Positions 1 through 8,201 of a DNA stretch of 64,000 nucleotides are shown in pieces (position 1 is the stretch's first letter; each line of letters starts with the position of its first letter). A program made the position numbers and the translations under genes. Location of the stretch: the NCBI RefSeq assembly GCF_002938435.1, contig NZ_POQT01000002.1, positions 62,001 to 126,000 of the forward strand. The letters run 5' to 3'. The notes below the pieces were generated by a model that was not told where the DNA came from, ran no database searches, and saw only the letters and a program-made list of their open reading frames with translations. The stretch is from Blastococcus saxobsidens (GTDB taxonomy: Bacteria; Actinomycetota; Actinomycetes; Mycobacteriales; Geodermatophilaceae).

Positions 1-2699
1 ACGGCATAGGCCAGCTCCAGATGTGCAGCGACGTACTCGGGCGGCAGTGTGAGACGGCGACCCTCGCCCTCTCGATGCACCCACAGCGTGCCGTCACTAC
101 GAACCTCATCGACGACCAGGCGGTCACGGTTGGCCAGGGGCCGGCCCCGCTGGTCCTTGATGCCATGGCTGTTCCGCCGGGCCTGAACGATGTCGCCGGC
201 AGACGCAAGAGCGCCATTGCCCAACTCGACGGTGCGGGCGTGATCGACACGGCCAAGTTCGACGAGCTCGGCCCTCGCTCGCATGGCAAGCGATGCTGCT
301 TCCTCGGCCGTGGCCGCCACCATGATCGACGTCTTGCCTTCGAGGGTGTCGATCAGCCAGGAGTCATAGACCCTGGTCATGGCCTCAGCAGGGCTCTCCG
401 CTTCAACGACTCGACCGTGGCGGTCGTACAGCTCGAGCACAGAGGCATCGCCATCACGCAGTCGAAGCGAGGCCTCCCGCTCCCACTTGGCACTGAAGCG
501 ACGAACGTCGGTGAGATCGCTGATGGCGCCCTCTCGGCGCAGCTCAGCGTCACTGGCCAGGAACGCCAGCACCCCACCGGCCTCGACGGCGGCGATCTGG
601 CGGTGGTCGCCGGTGAGGAGCACCTTTCCGCCCACGGCCTCGACCATCTTCGTGACCGCGGCGAGCTTGGCCGTATCGGCCATACCGGCCTCGTCGACGA
701 TGACGAGGGCCCCGGGCGCGAGTCTCATCTCGTTGTCACTGGGCCGCGCTCGCCCGGAGCTGAGGCGGCCGATACCGGCCAGCCAGGCGTCGATGTTCCA
801 TGAGGTCTGCACGCCTTCGGCTCGGAGCACCTTGGCCGCCGCCTCACTGAGTGCCAGGCCTATGACCGGAGCACCCTTGGCGGCCCGCTCCCACGCGCTC
901 GCGATGTGGCCGACCGTGTAGGACTTGCCGGTTCCGGCTGGGCCGATGAGCACCTCAAGGCTTCGCCGAGACGAGAGCACGGCGCTGAAGGCCGCCGCCT
1001 GGTCCTCGTAGAGGCCGGCGTCGAGGGCAAGAGCGACGGCGGTGTCCCGCTCGATCCCCGGGGCAGCGAAGGCGCGGGCAAGCCCGCTCAGGTACTCCTC
1101 TCGTGCCAGCTGCTCGGCACCGACGTAGATGGCGTCACGGGGTGCGCTGTAGACCGAGCGCCCGTCCGGTGCCCGGAGCTCTGCTGGCACGCCGACGTCG
1201 ATAACGCTCTGCGGCGTGATGCGCTCAATGCCCGAACGCACACAGGCGCTCTCGACGAGGCCTTCGAGCAGCGCCTGATAGCCACCGATCGTCATGCCTC
1301 GGGGAAGGTTGGCTGGCAGCGCTTGATCGATGGCGGCCGCCAAGTGGTGCTCGTTGAAGCTGGTCCGCTTCTGCGTCAGCGTCTCGATCGCCTCGGACAC
1401 GACGGCGTCTTGGTCGATCGCGTCGCCGGCCAGAGCCTCCTCGGAGAAGCGGCGGGCATCCCGGGCAACCGCCTGGTGGACCTCGCTCAGCGATGCGCCC
1501 CGAGCCTTGAGCGAGGTCTGCTGCCACTGCGCCACCTGGTCCTCACGGACGAGGTGCTTGTCGGACTTGGGGCGGCGAGTCGAACGCTGGATGTACTTGT
1601 GCTGCGCGTCTCGATGGCGAGCAGTCGGAGCGAAGCCGTTGGTCTCTTCCCAGAGCCGCGCCCACTCGTCCAGGCGAGCTTCGATCGAAGCGCTGCGGGT
1701 TGAGAAGTCCTTGCACACTCCCTCTTCGACAGCGGCAATCCGGCGAGTTCCATCAGGGTTCTTCTCGTAGCGAAGACCCAGCTTGTCTCGTCCGACCAAC
1801 TCTTGAGCACGACTGGCGACGGCAGCGAGGAACGGAACGGCGCCATAGAGCTGCTTGCCGTCGAGAGCGTGGTACTTGCCCGTTGCATCAAGGGCTCGGT
1901 TCAGCACAAGCACATGGGCGTGATCGTGCATCTCGCCATCTCGGTTGGTGTGGTGGCGATAGGCAGCCACGACCAATCCGTCAGCAGCCATGCGCTTGCC
2001 AGTCGACTCCCCGGCGACCTTCTTGCCATGCGCTCCAACACGGGTGTAGGCGAGCGTCTCGGCGACGTCGGCCATGGCCCGTGTGGCCGCTGTCAGTGCC
2101 TCCTCGTATGCCGCCGAGGCGAAGTCGTCGCCGGCGGCATCGGCGGCAGCATGGGCCACCGACCAGTCCTTGCCCGAGGTGTAGGTCATGTCGAGGTACT
2201 TGACGTTGCGCCGCGTCGAGCGGGTGGCCTCGACGGCGATCGACTTCAGTTCTTCGGGTGTGACGCCCGGCGCAGCGCTCGCCACGAGGTCGAGCGCACG
2301 GGCTCGGGTGAACTCAGCCAGGCGCGTGCCGTCCGTGTCCCGAAGGGCGTCCTTGGCGTCGGCGACGACGGCGGCCGGAACCGTGATGCCGTGACGCTGG
2401 GCGGCTCGCAGCACAAGATCGCCGCCGGCGGCGAAGTTGGACTGCGCCCGGCCGAGAGCCTCGCCGGTCGTCGGATGACTCAAGTTGGCGAAGACCCGGT
2501 TGGAGATGTCATCGGTGACTTCGCTACCGACAGTGAGCCCCAGAGCCTCCAAGCCGCGGCCGAGCAACACCCCCGGGGGCTCCCCCGAGGCGACCGCCTT
2601 GGAGTAGTAGCCGCGCTCGCGGGCGGCCTCCAAGGACTCCTTGACTTCGCGCTTGTAGTAGTCAGGGGTCGATCCGCTTGCGATCGAGACCTGCCCCAT
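1..2699 (-). CDS. MobF-family (TrwC/TraI-like) relaxase-helicase, 3' end beyond the window
   Basis: Reading the minus strand from ATG at 2699 gives one open frame of about 899 codons with no stop before base 1, so the C-terminus is missing. The protein opens with MGQVSIASGSTPDYYKREVK and has further tyrosines (RGYY) about 12 residues on, the layout of the MobF catalytic tyrosines. Around residues 250-265 it has the HUH-type metal site (MHDHAHVLVLN). A second half resembles RecD-like helicases: Walker A GPAGTGKSYT near residue 584 and Walker B LVIVDEAGM near residue 665. Proteins of this family nick oriT, bind the 5' end and unwind the DNA for conjugative transfer. An in-frame TAG lies 12 nt upstream of the ATG, so the start is well fixed. 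It is divergent from the coupling-protein gene, as is common around oriT. Confidence 0.93.
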   Translation of the reverse strand, partial: MGQVSIASGSTPDYYKREVKESLEAARERGYYSKAVASGEPPGVLLGRGLEALGLTVGSEVTDDISNRVFANLSHPTTGEALGRAQSNFAAGGDLVLRAAQRHGITVPAAVVADAKDALRDTDGTRLAEFTRARALDLVASAAPGVTPEELKSIAVEATRSTRRNVKYLDMTYTSGKDWSVAHAAADAAGDDFASAAYEEALTAATRAMADVAETLAYTRVGAHGKKVAGESTGKRMAADGLVVAAYRHHTNRDGEMHDHAHVLVLNRALDATGKYHALDGKQLYGAVPFLAAVASRAQELVGRDKLGLRYEKNPDGTRRIAAVEEGVCKDFSTRSASIEARLDEWARLWEETNGFAPTARHRDAQHKYIQRSTRRPKSDKHLVREDQVAQWQQTSLKARGASLSEVHQAVARDARRFSEEALAGDAIDQDAVVSEAIETLTQKRTSFNEHHLAAAIDQALPANLPRGMTIGGYQALLEGLVESACVRSGIERITPQSVIDVGVPAELRAPDGRSVYSAPRDAIYVGAEQLAREEYLSGLARAFAAPGIERDTAVALALDAGLYEDQAAAFSAVLSSRRSLEVLIGPAGTGKSYTVGHIASAWERAAKGAPVIGLALSEAAAKVLRAEGVQTSWNIDAWLAGIGRLSSGRARPSDNEMRLAPGALVIVDEAGMADTAKLAAVTKMVEAVGGKVLLTGDHRQIAAVEAGGVLAFLASDAELRREGAISDLTDVRRFSAKWEREASLRLRDGDASVLELYDRHGRVVEAESPAEAMTRVYDSWLIDTLEGKTSIMVAATAEEAASLAMRARAELVELGRVDHARTVELGNGALASAGDIVQARRNSHGIKDQRGRPLANRDRLVVDEVRSDGTLWVHREGEGRRLTLPPEYVAAHLELAYA

Positions 2700-3266
2700 G
2701 GCCGGACGCTAGCGGCGGGGACGCCCTGCGCAAAACCCAGCCCACATTGGAATGCATGAGTCCCAGAGGGTCTTGGCGCTTCGCAGTTGCAGCCGCACGG
2801 GGCGCCACGAGTGCTCAGTCGTCACAGGGTCGCCGTCAGCGACCCACTACACAGAGTCACTTTCTGTAGTCCCGCTTGAGGAACCACAGAACCGTGGCTC
2901 ACCGTCCGGGTGGAAGAACCCGGGATCTCGTAGCGCCGGCGATAACGGTTCGGTCTGGAGGCCCAGGCCCCGCCGCTCACCCACCGTGGCGAGGCTCAGA
3001 TGACTTCAGCGTGCCTCGGACCTGCGCGGTTGTATCCGCGCCGGCCGTCCAACGCCGTGTCGTCACGAGCGCATCCGTAAGCCCCCCGTCTACGCACGGT
3101 AACTTTTCGTCCTCCTCGTGTCCTCCTCGTGCCTCACCTCCCGGGGTGAGGGCTGCTGTCGGACCACCCCCCGCCGTACCTAGCGTCCCGTCCCTCATCA
3201 GTTCGAGTGACACAGGCCCACCGGCTCACCGACGCCGGCGAGGCCAGGGACAACAGGGGGACTTCC
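2700..3266. promoter_or_regulatory. 567-bp divergent intergenic region; candidate oriT and promoters
   Basis: No gene is seen between the divergent relaxase and coupling-protein genes. Visible structure includes a perfect 7-bp stem (GGGTCGC/GCGACCC, 2827-2845), a 7-bp stem CCTCACC/GGTGAGG (3132-3151) and an 11-bp tandem repeat TCCTCCTCGTG at 3110-3131. Relaxase genes usually lie beside their oriT, so this is the most likely place for the nick site. The assignment is positional inference: I do not recognise a known nic sequence. Confidence 0.45.
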
Positions 3267-5159
3267 GTGACGACGCTTCAGGTGGACCAGCTCAACGGCA
3301 TCGACTGGCTCGACCAGCACCCGGACCCGTGGCTGGGGCTGCTTGACCGGTACCTGGCAGGGCCGTGGGCACAGAAGCGCCTCTGGCTCGGAGTGCGCCA
3401 CGACGTCGCCGGCAACGTCGAGCCAGTCTTCAGCGAGCCCGAGCGCAACGTCCTGTGGCTCGGTGCTCCCAAGGTCAACAAGACCCATGGAGGCTTGGCT
3501 CCCCAGGCAATTGCCTGGAACGGCCCTGCCGTGATCATGAGCGTGAAGCCGGACCTCGCCTATGCAACAGCGCTGCATCGAGCGCGCTACGGCGGAACGA
3601 TCTGGCACCTCGATCCCACTGGCGGAAAGTTGATCCCTGGAGCCGTTGAGGGACGCTGGTCGCCGATCGAGATGGCCGACAGTTGGGGTGGGGCTCAGCG
3701 TGTTGCCGCGGGCCTGGCCGGCGCTGGAACGCGTGACACCCAGTCAGGGAACAACGCGAAGTTCTGGGAAAGCCTGGCCGGGGCCTACATGGCCGTGCCG
3801 CTCCTTGCCGCAAAGCTTGCGGGCAAGGACATGCGCTTCGTCCTCAGCGTCATCAACGGCGTCGAATCGGCTATTGACGAGCTCGAGCAGATCCTTGGCG
3901 ACACCGATACCGACGACGCTCGCGCCGCGCTTGAGAAGTGGACGTCGCTCTCGGCCATGACCGGAGCGATCAAGGACTCGATCGTGGTCACGTCGAGTCA
4001 GGCGCTGAACATCTACGACCGGGGCGAGACTCTCGAACGGTCGTTGGAGCCGAACATCGACCCTTACGACTTCGTGAGCGGCGGGCGCAACGAGGTGAAC
4101 TTCTGCGCCACCGAACGAGACGGCGAAGTGGGCCTGGCCAACATGGGTGTCACCAGGCCGAGCGGCGTCCCCGTTACCGGCCAGTACCCGACGCTCTACA
4201 TCACAGCCTCGACCGGCGACGCCGAGGACGCCCAGGCGATCATGCGAACGATCATTCGCCAGTTCTGGGACGCCTGTCGGCGCCTTCACGAGGAAGACGT
4301 CGAGGCCGGCGTTCGAGACCGCCGACCGCTGCTGTTGATCTGTGACGAACTGACGAACCTGGCGCCGGACCCGGCCTACCCCTCGATCGTCAGCCAGTGC
4401 GTGGACCAGGGCATGGTCATCGCTTCGGGCATCCAGGACCTTGGCCAAGTCGAGAGCCGCTTCGGCCGGGACGGCGAAACGTTCCTGACGCTCCACAACG
4501 AGGTGCTGATCTTCCCGGGGATCAAGAACGAGAAGACCCTCAGCACGATTTCGAACATCTTGGGCAAGCGGTGGGTGAAGTTCGAGACCCAGACTCAGTC
4601 AGGAGGCGCCGATCCCGCCAAGACCGGCTGGTCCATCTCGGAGTCGTGGCACGAGACGCCCCACGTCCCCATCGACCAGGTGCGCGACGGCCTGCCCTCG
4701 GCCCCAGGTGCGGTGCTCCGGCTGCCGCCGACGGGCTTCGAGTACATCTACCCCTCACCCGTTTACCGATCCAAGCCATGGCCCCGGATGGTCGTCACCA
4801 CGCTCGAGTGGTTCCTGAGGCGCTCGGCACACGACACCGGGCCGGCGTTCCTCCTTCCCGTCCCCGAGCTGGATCGCAAGGACTCGGCGGGCAACTACCT
4901 CCTAGCGATCACCCAACGCGACGGCGACGAGCTCCTAGACCGCTACATCGCAGCGGCCAACGCCTTCACGAAGATCGCAGGCGCCGCCTACGACCAAGGC
5001 GAGTCACCCGAAGATCGCTGGTTCCCCGACGAGGAACAAGAGCCCGACGACCCGGACCAGGACGGCGGCGCCAGCGAGGGCCCAGCGGGCGACGGCGGGG
5101 CCAGCACCGACTCTCGTCCCGGCGACGACCCGATCGAGCCCGAGGAGCCCCAGCCGTGA
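3267..5159 (+). CDS. VirD4/TraG-TraD-type conjugative coupling ATPase
   Basis: A 630-aa protein that would recruit the relaxase-DNA complex to a secretion channel. The GTG at 3267 is preferred over GTG 3207 because a GGGGG purine tract sits about 6 nt upstream. The nucleotide-binding loop reads LWLGAPKVNKTHGG (about residues 65-78), with Asn where Walker A normally has Gly before Lys-Thr. This is followed by the typical VIMSVKPDLAYAT and HLDPTG segments. Walker B is LLLICDELTNLAP (about residue 355) and the TraM-recognition-like region QDLGQVESRFG follows. No N-terminal membrane helices are present, unlike classic VirD4, so membrane attachment may need a partner, perhaps the next gene. The C-terminus is an acidic, Pro/Gly-rich tail. 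It overlaps the next gene by 4 nt (GTGA). Confidence 0.85.
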   Translation: MTTLQVDQLNGIDWLDQHPDPWLGLLDRYLAGPWAQKRLWLGVRHDVAGNVEPVFSEPERNVLWLGAPKVNKTHGGLAPQAIAWNGPAVIMSVKPDLAYATALHRARYGGTIWHLDPTGGKLIPGAVEGRWSPIEMADSWGGAQRVAAGLAGAGTRDTQSGNNAKFWESLAGAYMAVPLLAAKLAGKDMRFVLSVINGVESAIDELEQILGDTDTDDARAALEKWTSLSAMTGAIKDSIVVTSSQALNIYDRGETLERSLEPNIDPYDFVSGGRNEVNFCATERDGEVGLANMGVTRPSGVPVTGQYPTLYITASTGDAEDAQAIMRTIIRQFWDACRRLHEEDVEAGVRDRRPLLLICDELTNLAPDPAYPSIVSQCVDQGMVIASGIQDLGQVESRFGRDGETFLTLHNEVLIFPGIKNEKTLSTISNILGKRWVKFETQTQSGGADPAKTGWSISESWHETPHVPIDQVRDGLPSAPGAVLRLPPTGFEYIYPSPVYRSKPWPRMVVTTLEWFLRRSAHDTGPAFLLPVPELDRKDSAGNYLLAITQRDGDELLDRYIAAANAFTKIAGAAYDQGESPEDRWFPDEEQEPDDPDQDGGASEGPAGDGGASTDSRPGDDPIEPEEPQP

Positions 5160-5812
5160 CCCGCTCCGAGGACTACGACGACTTCTACGCCCAGCCGCTC
5201 GGCCAACCGGCCCACAACAACCCTCACGGGCATGCCGAAACACGGCCCGGCTTCGCCTCGGGGGTCTCGGCTAGCGATCAGGTGCACCAACAGGGGCCGA
5301 CGCTGGTGGAGCCGACGTACGGCTATGCCGGCCTGGTCAAGCTCGCCAATCCTCTACAACGCCTCGGGGTCTTCGTCATCGACTTCTTCGGTCGCATCGG
5401 GCTACCCGTGGCCGCGGTGTCCATCGTGGCGCCCCGATTCGTGCCGCTCACAGCCCTCGAGGTCTGGGCGGCGACGTTCGCCTTCGCTGCCCTCATGACG
5501 ATCGCGATCAACTTCGAGGAGGACGGCGTGAGCATGGGTTGCTGGGCCATGGGTGTGCGCCCTGTGCACGCCGTCAACGCTCGAGGCCGGCACGGCGTGG
5601 CCGCTGTCCACTGGACCAGGCTCATCGGTCACGACGTCCTGGCTGTCCTCGACGCCTTGCTCTGGCCGGTCCTCCTCCTGCGAGTGCTCCTCACCAAGAG
5701 CCATCAGACGCTGGCTGACTCCTGGACCCACGTGGTCTTCGTTCCCTTTGACCGACGCACCGGCCCTGAGCTGCTGCCTAAGAAGGAGCAGACGTGGCGG
5801 CTCATGGCATAG
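5156..5812 (+). CDS. RDD-family integral membrane protein of the mobile element
   Basis: 218 aa, starting at GTG 5156 inside the stop of the coupling-protein gene, so the two are translationally coupled. The first roughly 60 residues are hydrophilic. After that come hydrophobic segments around FVIDFFGRIGLPVAAVSIVA and LEVWAATFAFAALMTIAI, then a conserved-looking GCWAMGVRP and a late TM pair (LAVLDALLWPVLLLRVLL). The N-(T/S)-x-R-D-like arrangement and late LADSWTHVVFV segment resemble RDD proteins. Its function is unknown. Position suggests a membrane partner of the soluble coupling ATPase. No N-terminal signal peptide is evident. Confidence 0.7.
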   Translation: MTRSEDYDDFYAQPLGQPAHNNPHGHAETRPGFASGVSASDQVHQQGPTLVEPTYGYAGLVKLANPLQRLGVFVIDFFGRIGLPVAAVSIVAPRFVPLTALEVWAATFAFAALMTIAINFEEDGVSMGCWAMGVRPVHAVNARGRHGVAAVHWTRLIGHDVLAVLDALLWPVLLLRVLLTKSHQTLADSWTHVVFVPFDRRTGPELLPKKEQTWRLMA

Positions 5813-5862
5813 GGCGCGAACGACCCACCGTCGATGACCATCCAGCCCGAGGGGAGCAAGGC

Positions 5863-6099
5863 ATGACTGAGGCCAGCACCCCGCCGTCGGAAAGGGCTGG
5901 CCCCCACCAGCGTCGCCTCTCCCCGGTGCTCATGGACTGCAAGGCTGCTGGCGAGTACACGGGCTTTGGCGAGCGGTACATGCGTCGCCTGGTCTTCGAG
6001 AAGCGCATCGCCTACGTGAAGGTGGGGCACATGGTGCGCTTCGAGCGAGCCACACTCGACAAGTTCATCGAGGACCACCGGGTCGACCCGACGACCTAG
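5863..6099 (+). CDS. xis: Excisionase-like helix-turn-helix DNA-binding protein
   Basis: 78 aa from ATG 5863, chosen because a GAGGGGAGCAAGG ribosome-binding site precedes it; an upstream start at 5794 would overlap the RDD gene. The core LMDCKAAGEYTGFGERYMRRLVFEKRIAYVKVG splits into a winged-HTH pattern (recognition helix ERYMRRLVFEKR, wing AYVKVGHMVRFE) followed by LDKFIEDHRV, the MerR/Xis-type excisionase fold. Such proteins bend DNA and steer integrase toward excision. It is the last gene before tRNA-Lys. In actinobacterial elements an integrase gene normally follows; none is present here. Confidence 0.75.
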   Translation: MTEASTPPSERAGPHQRRLSPVLMDCKAAGEYTGFGERYMRRLVFEKRIAYVKVGHMVRFERATLDKFIEDHRVDPTT

Positions 6100-6108
6100 C
6101 GCTGCACT

Positions 6109-6147
6109 GACAGAGGCTCACGGCTCTCCCGGCCGTGGGCCTCTGTC
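6109..6147 (+). terminator. Hairpin terminator after the excisionase-like gene
   Basis: Inverted repeat GACAGAGGC-TCACGGC / GCCGTGGGCCTCTGTC, about a 15-bp interrupted stem, starting 9 nt after the stop codon. There is no T-run, which is usual in high-GC actinobacteria. Confidence 0.7.
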
Positions 6148-6239
6148 ATGCGGGTGGCGAAACCGTGAGAAAAATGGGGGACGACGCCTTCTCAGCCATG
6201 ACTAGCCGCCAACGACTTGCCGTTGGCCAGCATGTTCAG

Positions 6240-6285
6240 TGGGCCCCGTGGGAATCGAACCCACAACCCGCGGATTAAAAGTCCG
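6240..6285. other. Probable attachment site (tRNA-Lys 3' half) of the mobile element
   Basis: The element's last gene and terminator stop about 90 nt from the 3' end of tRNA-Lys, the classic integration target. The core is presumed to be the T-arm and anticodon-arm half of the tRNA. The partner att copy would be beyond the left edge, so the boundary cannot be checked here. Confidence 0.4.
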
Positions 6286-6312
6286 CTGCTCTGCCAGTTG
6301 AGCTAGAGGCCC
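6240..6312 (-). tRNA. tRNA-Lys (anticodon TTT)
   Basis: 73-nt cloverleaf on the minus strand. The acceptor GGGCCTC pairs with GGGGCCC, the discriminator is A, and CCA is not encoded. The anticodon loop CTTTTAA gives TTT and the T-loop GTTCGATTC is intact. Its 3' end faces the mobile element. Confidence 0.95.
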
Positions 6313-6418
6313 GGGACGTGGACGACCGGCCGGACGACGCGACGTCCGGGCCCACATGACCCGGGGGAAGGGTACTGCCGGGGCTCCGGCTCCACGGCCC
6401 GACGCGGCACCGCCGGCG

Positions 6419-7051
6419 TCAGAGCTCCCCCACGCCCCGGACGGCCAGGGAGACCGCCAGCGCGACCATGACGACGGCGATGGTCGCGTCGAGCACGCGC
6501 CAGGCCGCCGGACGGGCGAACACCGGCCGGAGCAGCCGGGCACCGAAACCCAGGCCGGTGAACCAGACGGCACTGCCGACGGCCGCGCCGGCGGCGAACT
6601 CCCACCGGTGCGCCCCGTAGGTGGAGGCCATCGAACCCAGCAGCACGACGGTGTCGAGGTACACGTGCGGGTTGAGCCAGGTCAGCGCCAGGCACGTGCC
6701 GACGGTCGCCGCCAGGCCGGCCCGCACCCCGCCGGCGTCCGGCAGGAGGGCCCCGGGGCGCATCGCCCTCCGCGCGGCGAAGACCCCGTAGGCGAGCAGG
6801 AACGCCGCCCCGGCGAAGCAGACGACCGGGATGAGCCAGGGCACCCGCGACAGCGCTGCACCGGCACCCAGCACCCCGGCGGCGATGAGCAGGATGTCGG
6901 AGAGCGCGCACACCGCCACCACCGCGGCCACGTGCTCGAGGCGGAGCCCCTGCCGCAGGACGAAGGCGTTCTGGGCGCCGATGGCGACGATCAGCCCCAG
7001 GCCCAGGGCCAGCCCCGAGGCGACGGCGACCAGCGCCGGAGTGGTGAGCAC
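6419..7051 (-). CDS. LysE/ArgO-family basic amino-acid exporter
   Basis: 210-aa, six-helix membrane protein with the family's N-terminal GLGLIVAIGAQNAFVLRQGL signature, followed by ALSDILLIAAGVLG and TWLNPHVYLDTVVLLGS. The last is the diagnostic NPxxYLDT region of LysE/ArgO. The family exports lysine and/or arginine in exchange for ions, protecting cells from basic-amino-acid overload. It is divergently paired with a LysR-type regulator 71 bp away, the same arrangement as lysE-lysG of Corynebacterium. The start is GTG. Arginine versus lysine preference cannot be read from the sequence. Confidence 0.9.
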   Translation of the reverse strand: MLTTPALVAVASGLALGLGLIVAIGAQNAFVLRQGLRLEHVAAVVAVCALSDILLIAAGVLGAGAALSRVPWLIPVVCFAGAAFLLAYGVFAARRAMRPGALLPDAGGVRAGLAATVGTCLALTWLNPHVYLDTVVLLGSMASTYGAHRWEFAAGAAVGSAVWFTGLGFGARLLRPVFARPAAWRVLDATIAVVMVALAVSLAVRGVGEL

Positions 7052-7122
7052 GGGTCCAGACGCTAGGAACCTCCGGATCCTCAGTCCAGCTCAACATTCT
7101 CATCGAGCGTTAGCGTTGCTTC
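7052..7122. promoter_or_regulatory. Divergent lysE-lysG promoter region
   Basis: 71 bp between divergent genes. It contains the AT-richer stretch CAACATTCTCATC...GTTAGCGTTG, a CAAC/GTTG dyad that is a reasonable LysR-type binding site by position. No clear -10/-35 was identified. Confidence 0.45.
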
Positions 7123-8013
7123 ATGGACCTCGACCTCGCCCAGCTGCGCGCGCTGGACGCCACCGTCCGCGGCGGCACCCTGGAGGCCGCCGCCCGCGCC
7201 CTGCGCGTCACGCCGTCGGCGATCAGCCAGCGGCTGCGGGCCCTGGAGGTCGCGACCGGCCGGATCCTGCTCGTCCGGTCCAAGCCGGTGCAGCTCACCG
7301 GCTCCGGCCAGGCGGTGCTGCGCCTGGCCCGGCAGGTCGACCTGCTCACCGCGGACGTCGCCCGCGAGCTCGGCGGGGATCCGGCCGGACCCGAGCACGT
7401 GCCCATCCTGCCGATCGCGGTGAACGCCGACTCCATGGCCACCTGGGTGCTGCCCGCCCTCGCGCCGCTGGCCGGCGAGGTCGGCTTCGACCTGCACCGG
7501 GAGGACCAGGAGCACACCAGCGCCCTGCTCCGCGCCGGCACGGTCATGGCCGCGGTCACCGCCGACGCCGATCCGGTCCCCGGCTGCACCTCCACCCCGC
7601 TGGGTGGCATGCGGTACCGGCCGATGGCCACCCCCGCCTTCGCGCGGCGGTGGTTCCCGGCCGGCCCGACACCCGAGGCGCTGGCCCACGCACCCGTCGT
7701 CGTCTTCGACCGCAAGGACGACCTGCAGCACCGCTGGCTGCAGGCGCACGCCGGCCGTGACGCCGCCCCGCCGGCGCACTTCGTCCCCGCCTCGGCGGAC
7801 TTCGTCGCCGCCGTCACCCTCGGCCTGGGCTGGGGCATGGTGCCCGACCTCCAGGCGCGCGGGGACGCCGCGCACCTCGTCGTCCTCGATCCGGCGGCGT
7901 CGGTGGACGTCGTCCTGCACTGGCAGCAGTGGCGGCTCCGCTCGGCCACCCTCGACCGGGTGCGCGAGGCCGTGCTGGCCGGCGCCGGCCGCGAGCTGGA
8001 CCCCGTCGCATGA
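7123..8013 (+). CDS. lysG: LysR-type regulator of the LysG/ArgP subfamily
   Basis: 296 aa. The N-terminal winged HTH (MDLDLAQLRALDATVRGGTL, then AARALRVTPSAISQRLRALE) has the helix pattern of LysG/ArgP regulators. The C-terminal co-inducer domain continues to the end (GWGMVPDLQA motif around residue 240). Homologues sense Lys/Arg/His and activate the adjacent exporter. Divergent adjacency to the LysE-type gene makes that role very likely here. Confidence 0.88.
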   Translation: MDLDLAQLRALDATVRGGTLEAAARALRVTPSAISQRLRALEVATGRILLVRSKPVQLTGSGQAVLRLARQVDLLTADVARELGGDPAGPEHVPILPIAVNADSMATWVLPALAPLAGEVGFDLHREDQEHTSALLRAGTVMAAVTADADPVPGCTSTPLGGMRYRPMATPAFARRWFPAGPTPEALAHAPVVVFDRKDDLQHRWLQAHAGRDAAPPAHFVPASADFVAAVTLGLGWGMVPDLQARGDAAHLVVLDPAASVDVVLHWQQWRLRSATLDRVREAVLAGAGRELDPVA

Positions 8014-8201
8014 CGTGACCGTGCCCACACCGCCGCCCCCCGGAGCAGGCTTTCCGACCGGCGGTGCATCCTTGATCGGTCGCGCACGTGGGTACCGGTG
8101 ACGTAGCTCATAGCCCGCAGGGCACATGCAGGGGCACCCGTGAGCCGACCATCGATGGAAGGCGCCGCAGCGCCCCGCCCAGCACCGCCAGAGAGGCAGA
8201 C

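Noticed and set aside
1803-2759. 318-codon plus-strand frame in the mobile element
   Set aside because: Antisense to the relaxase, whose catalytic motifs are read on the minus strand.
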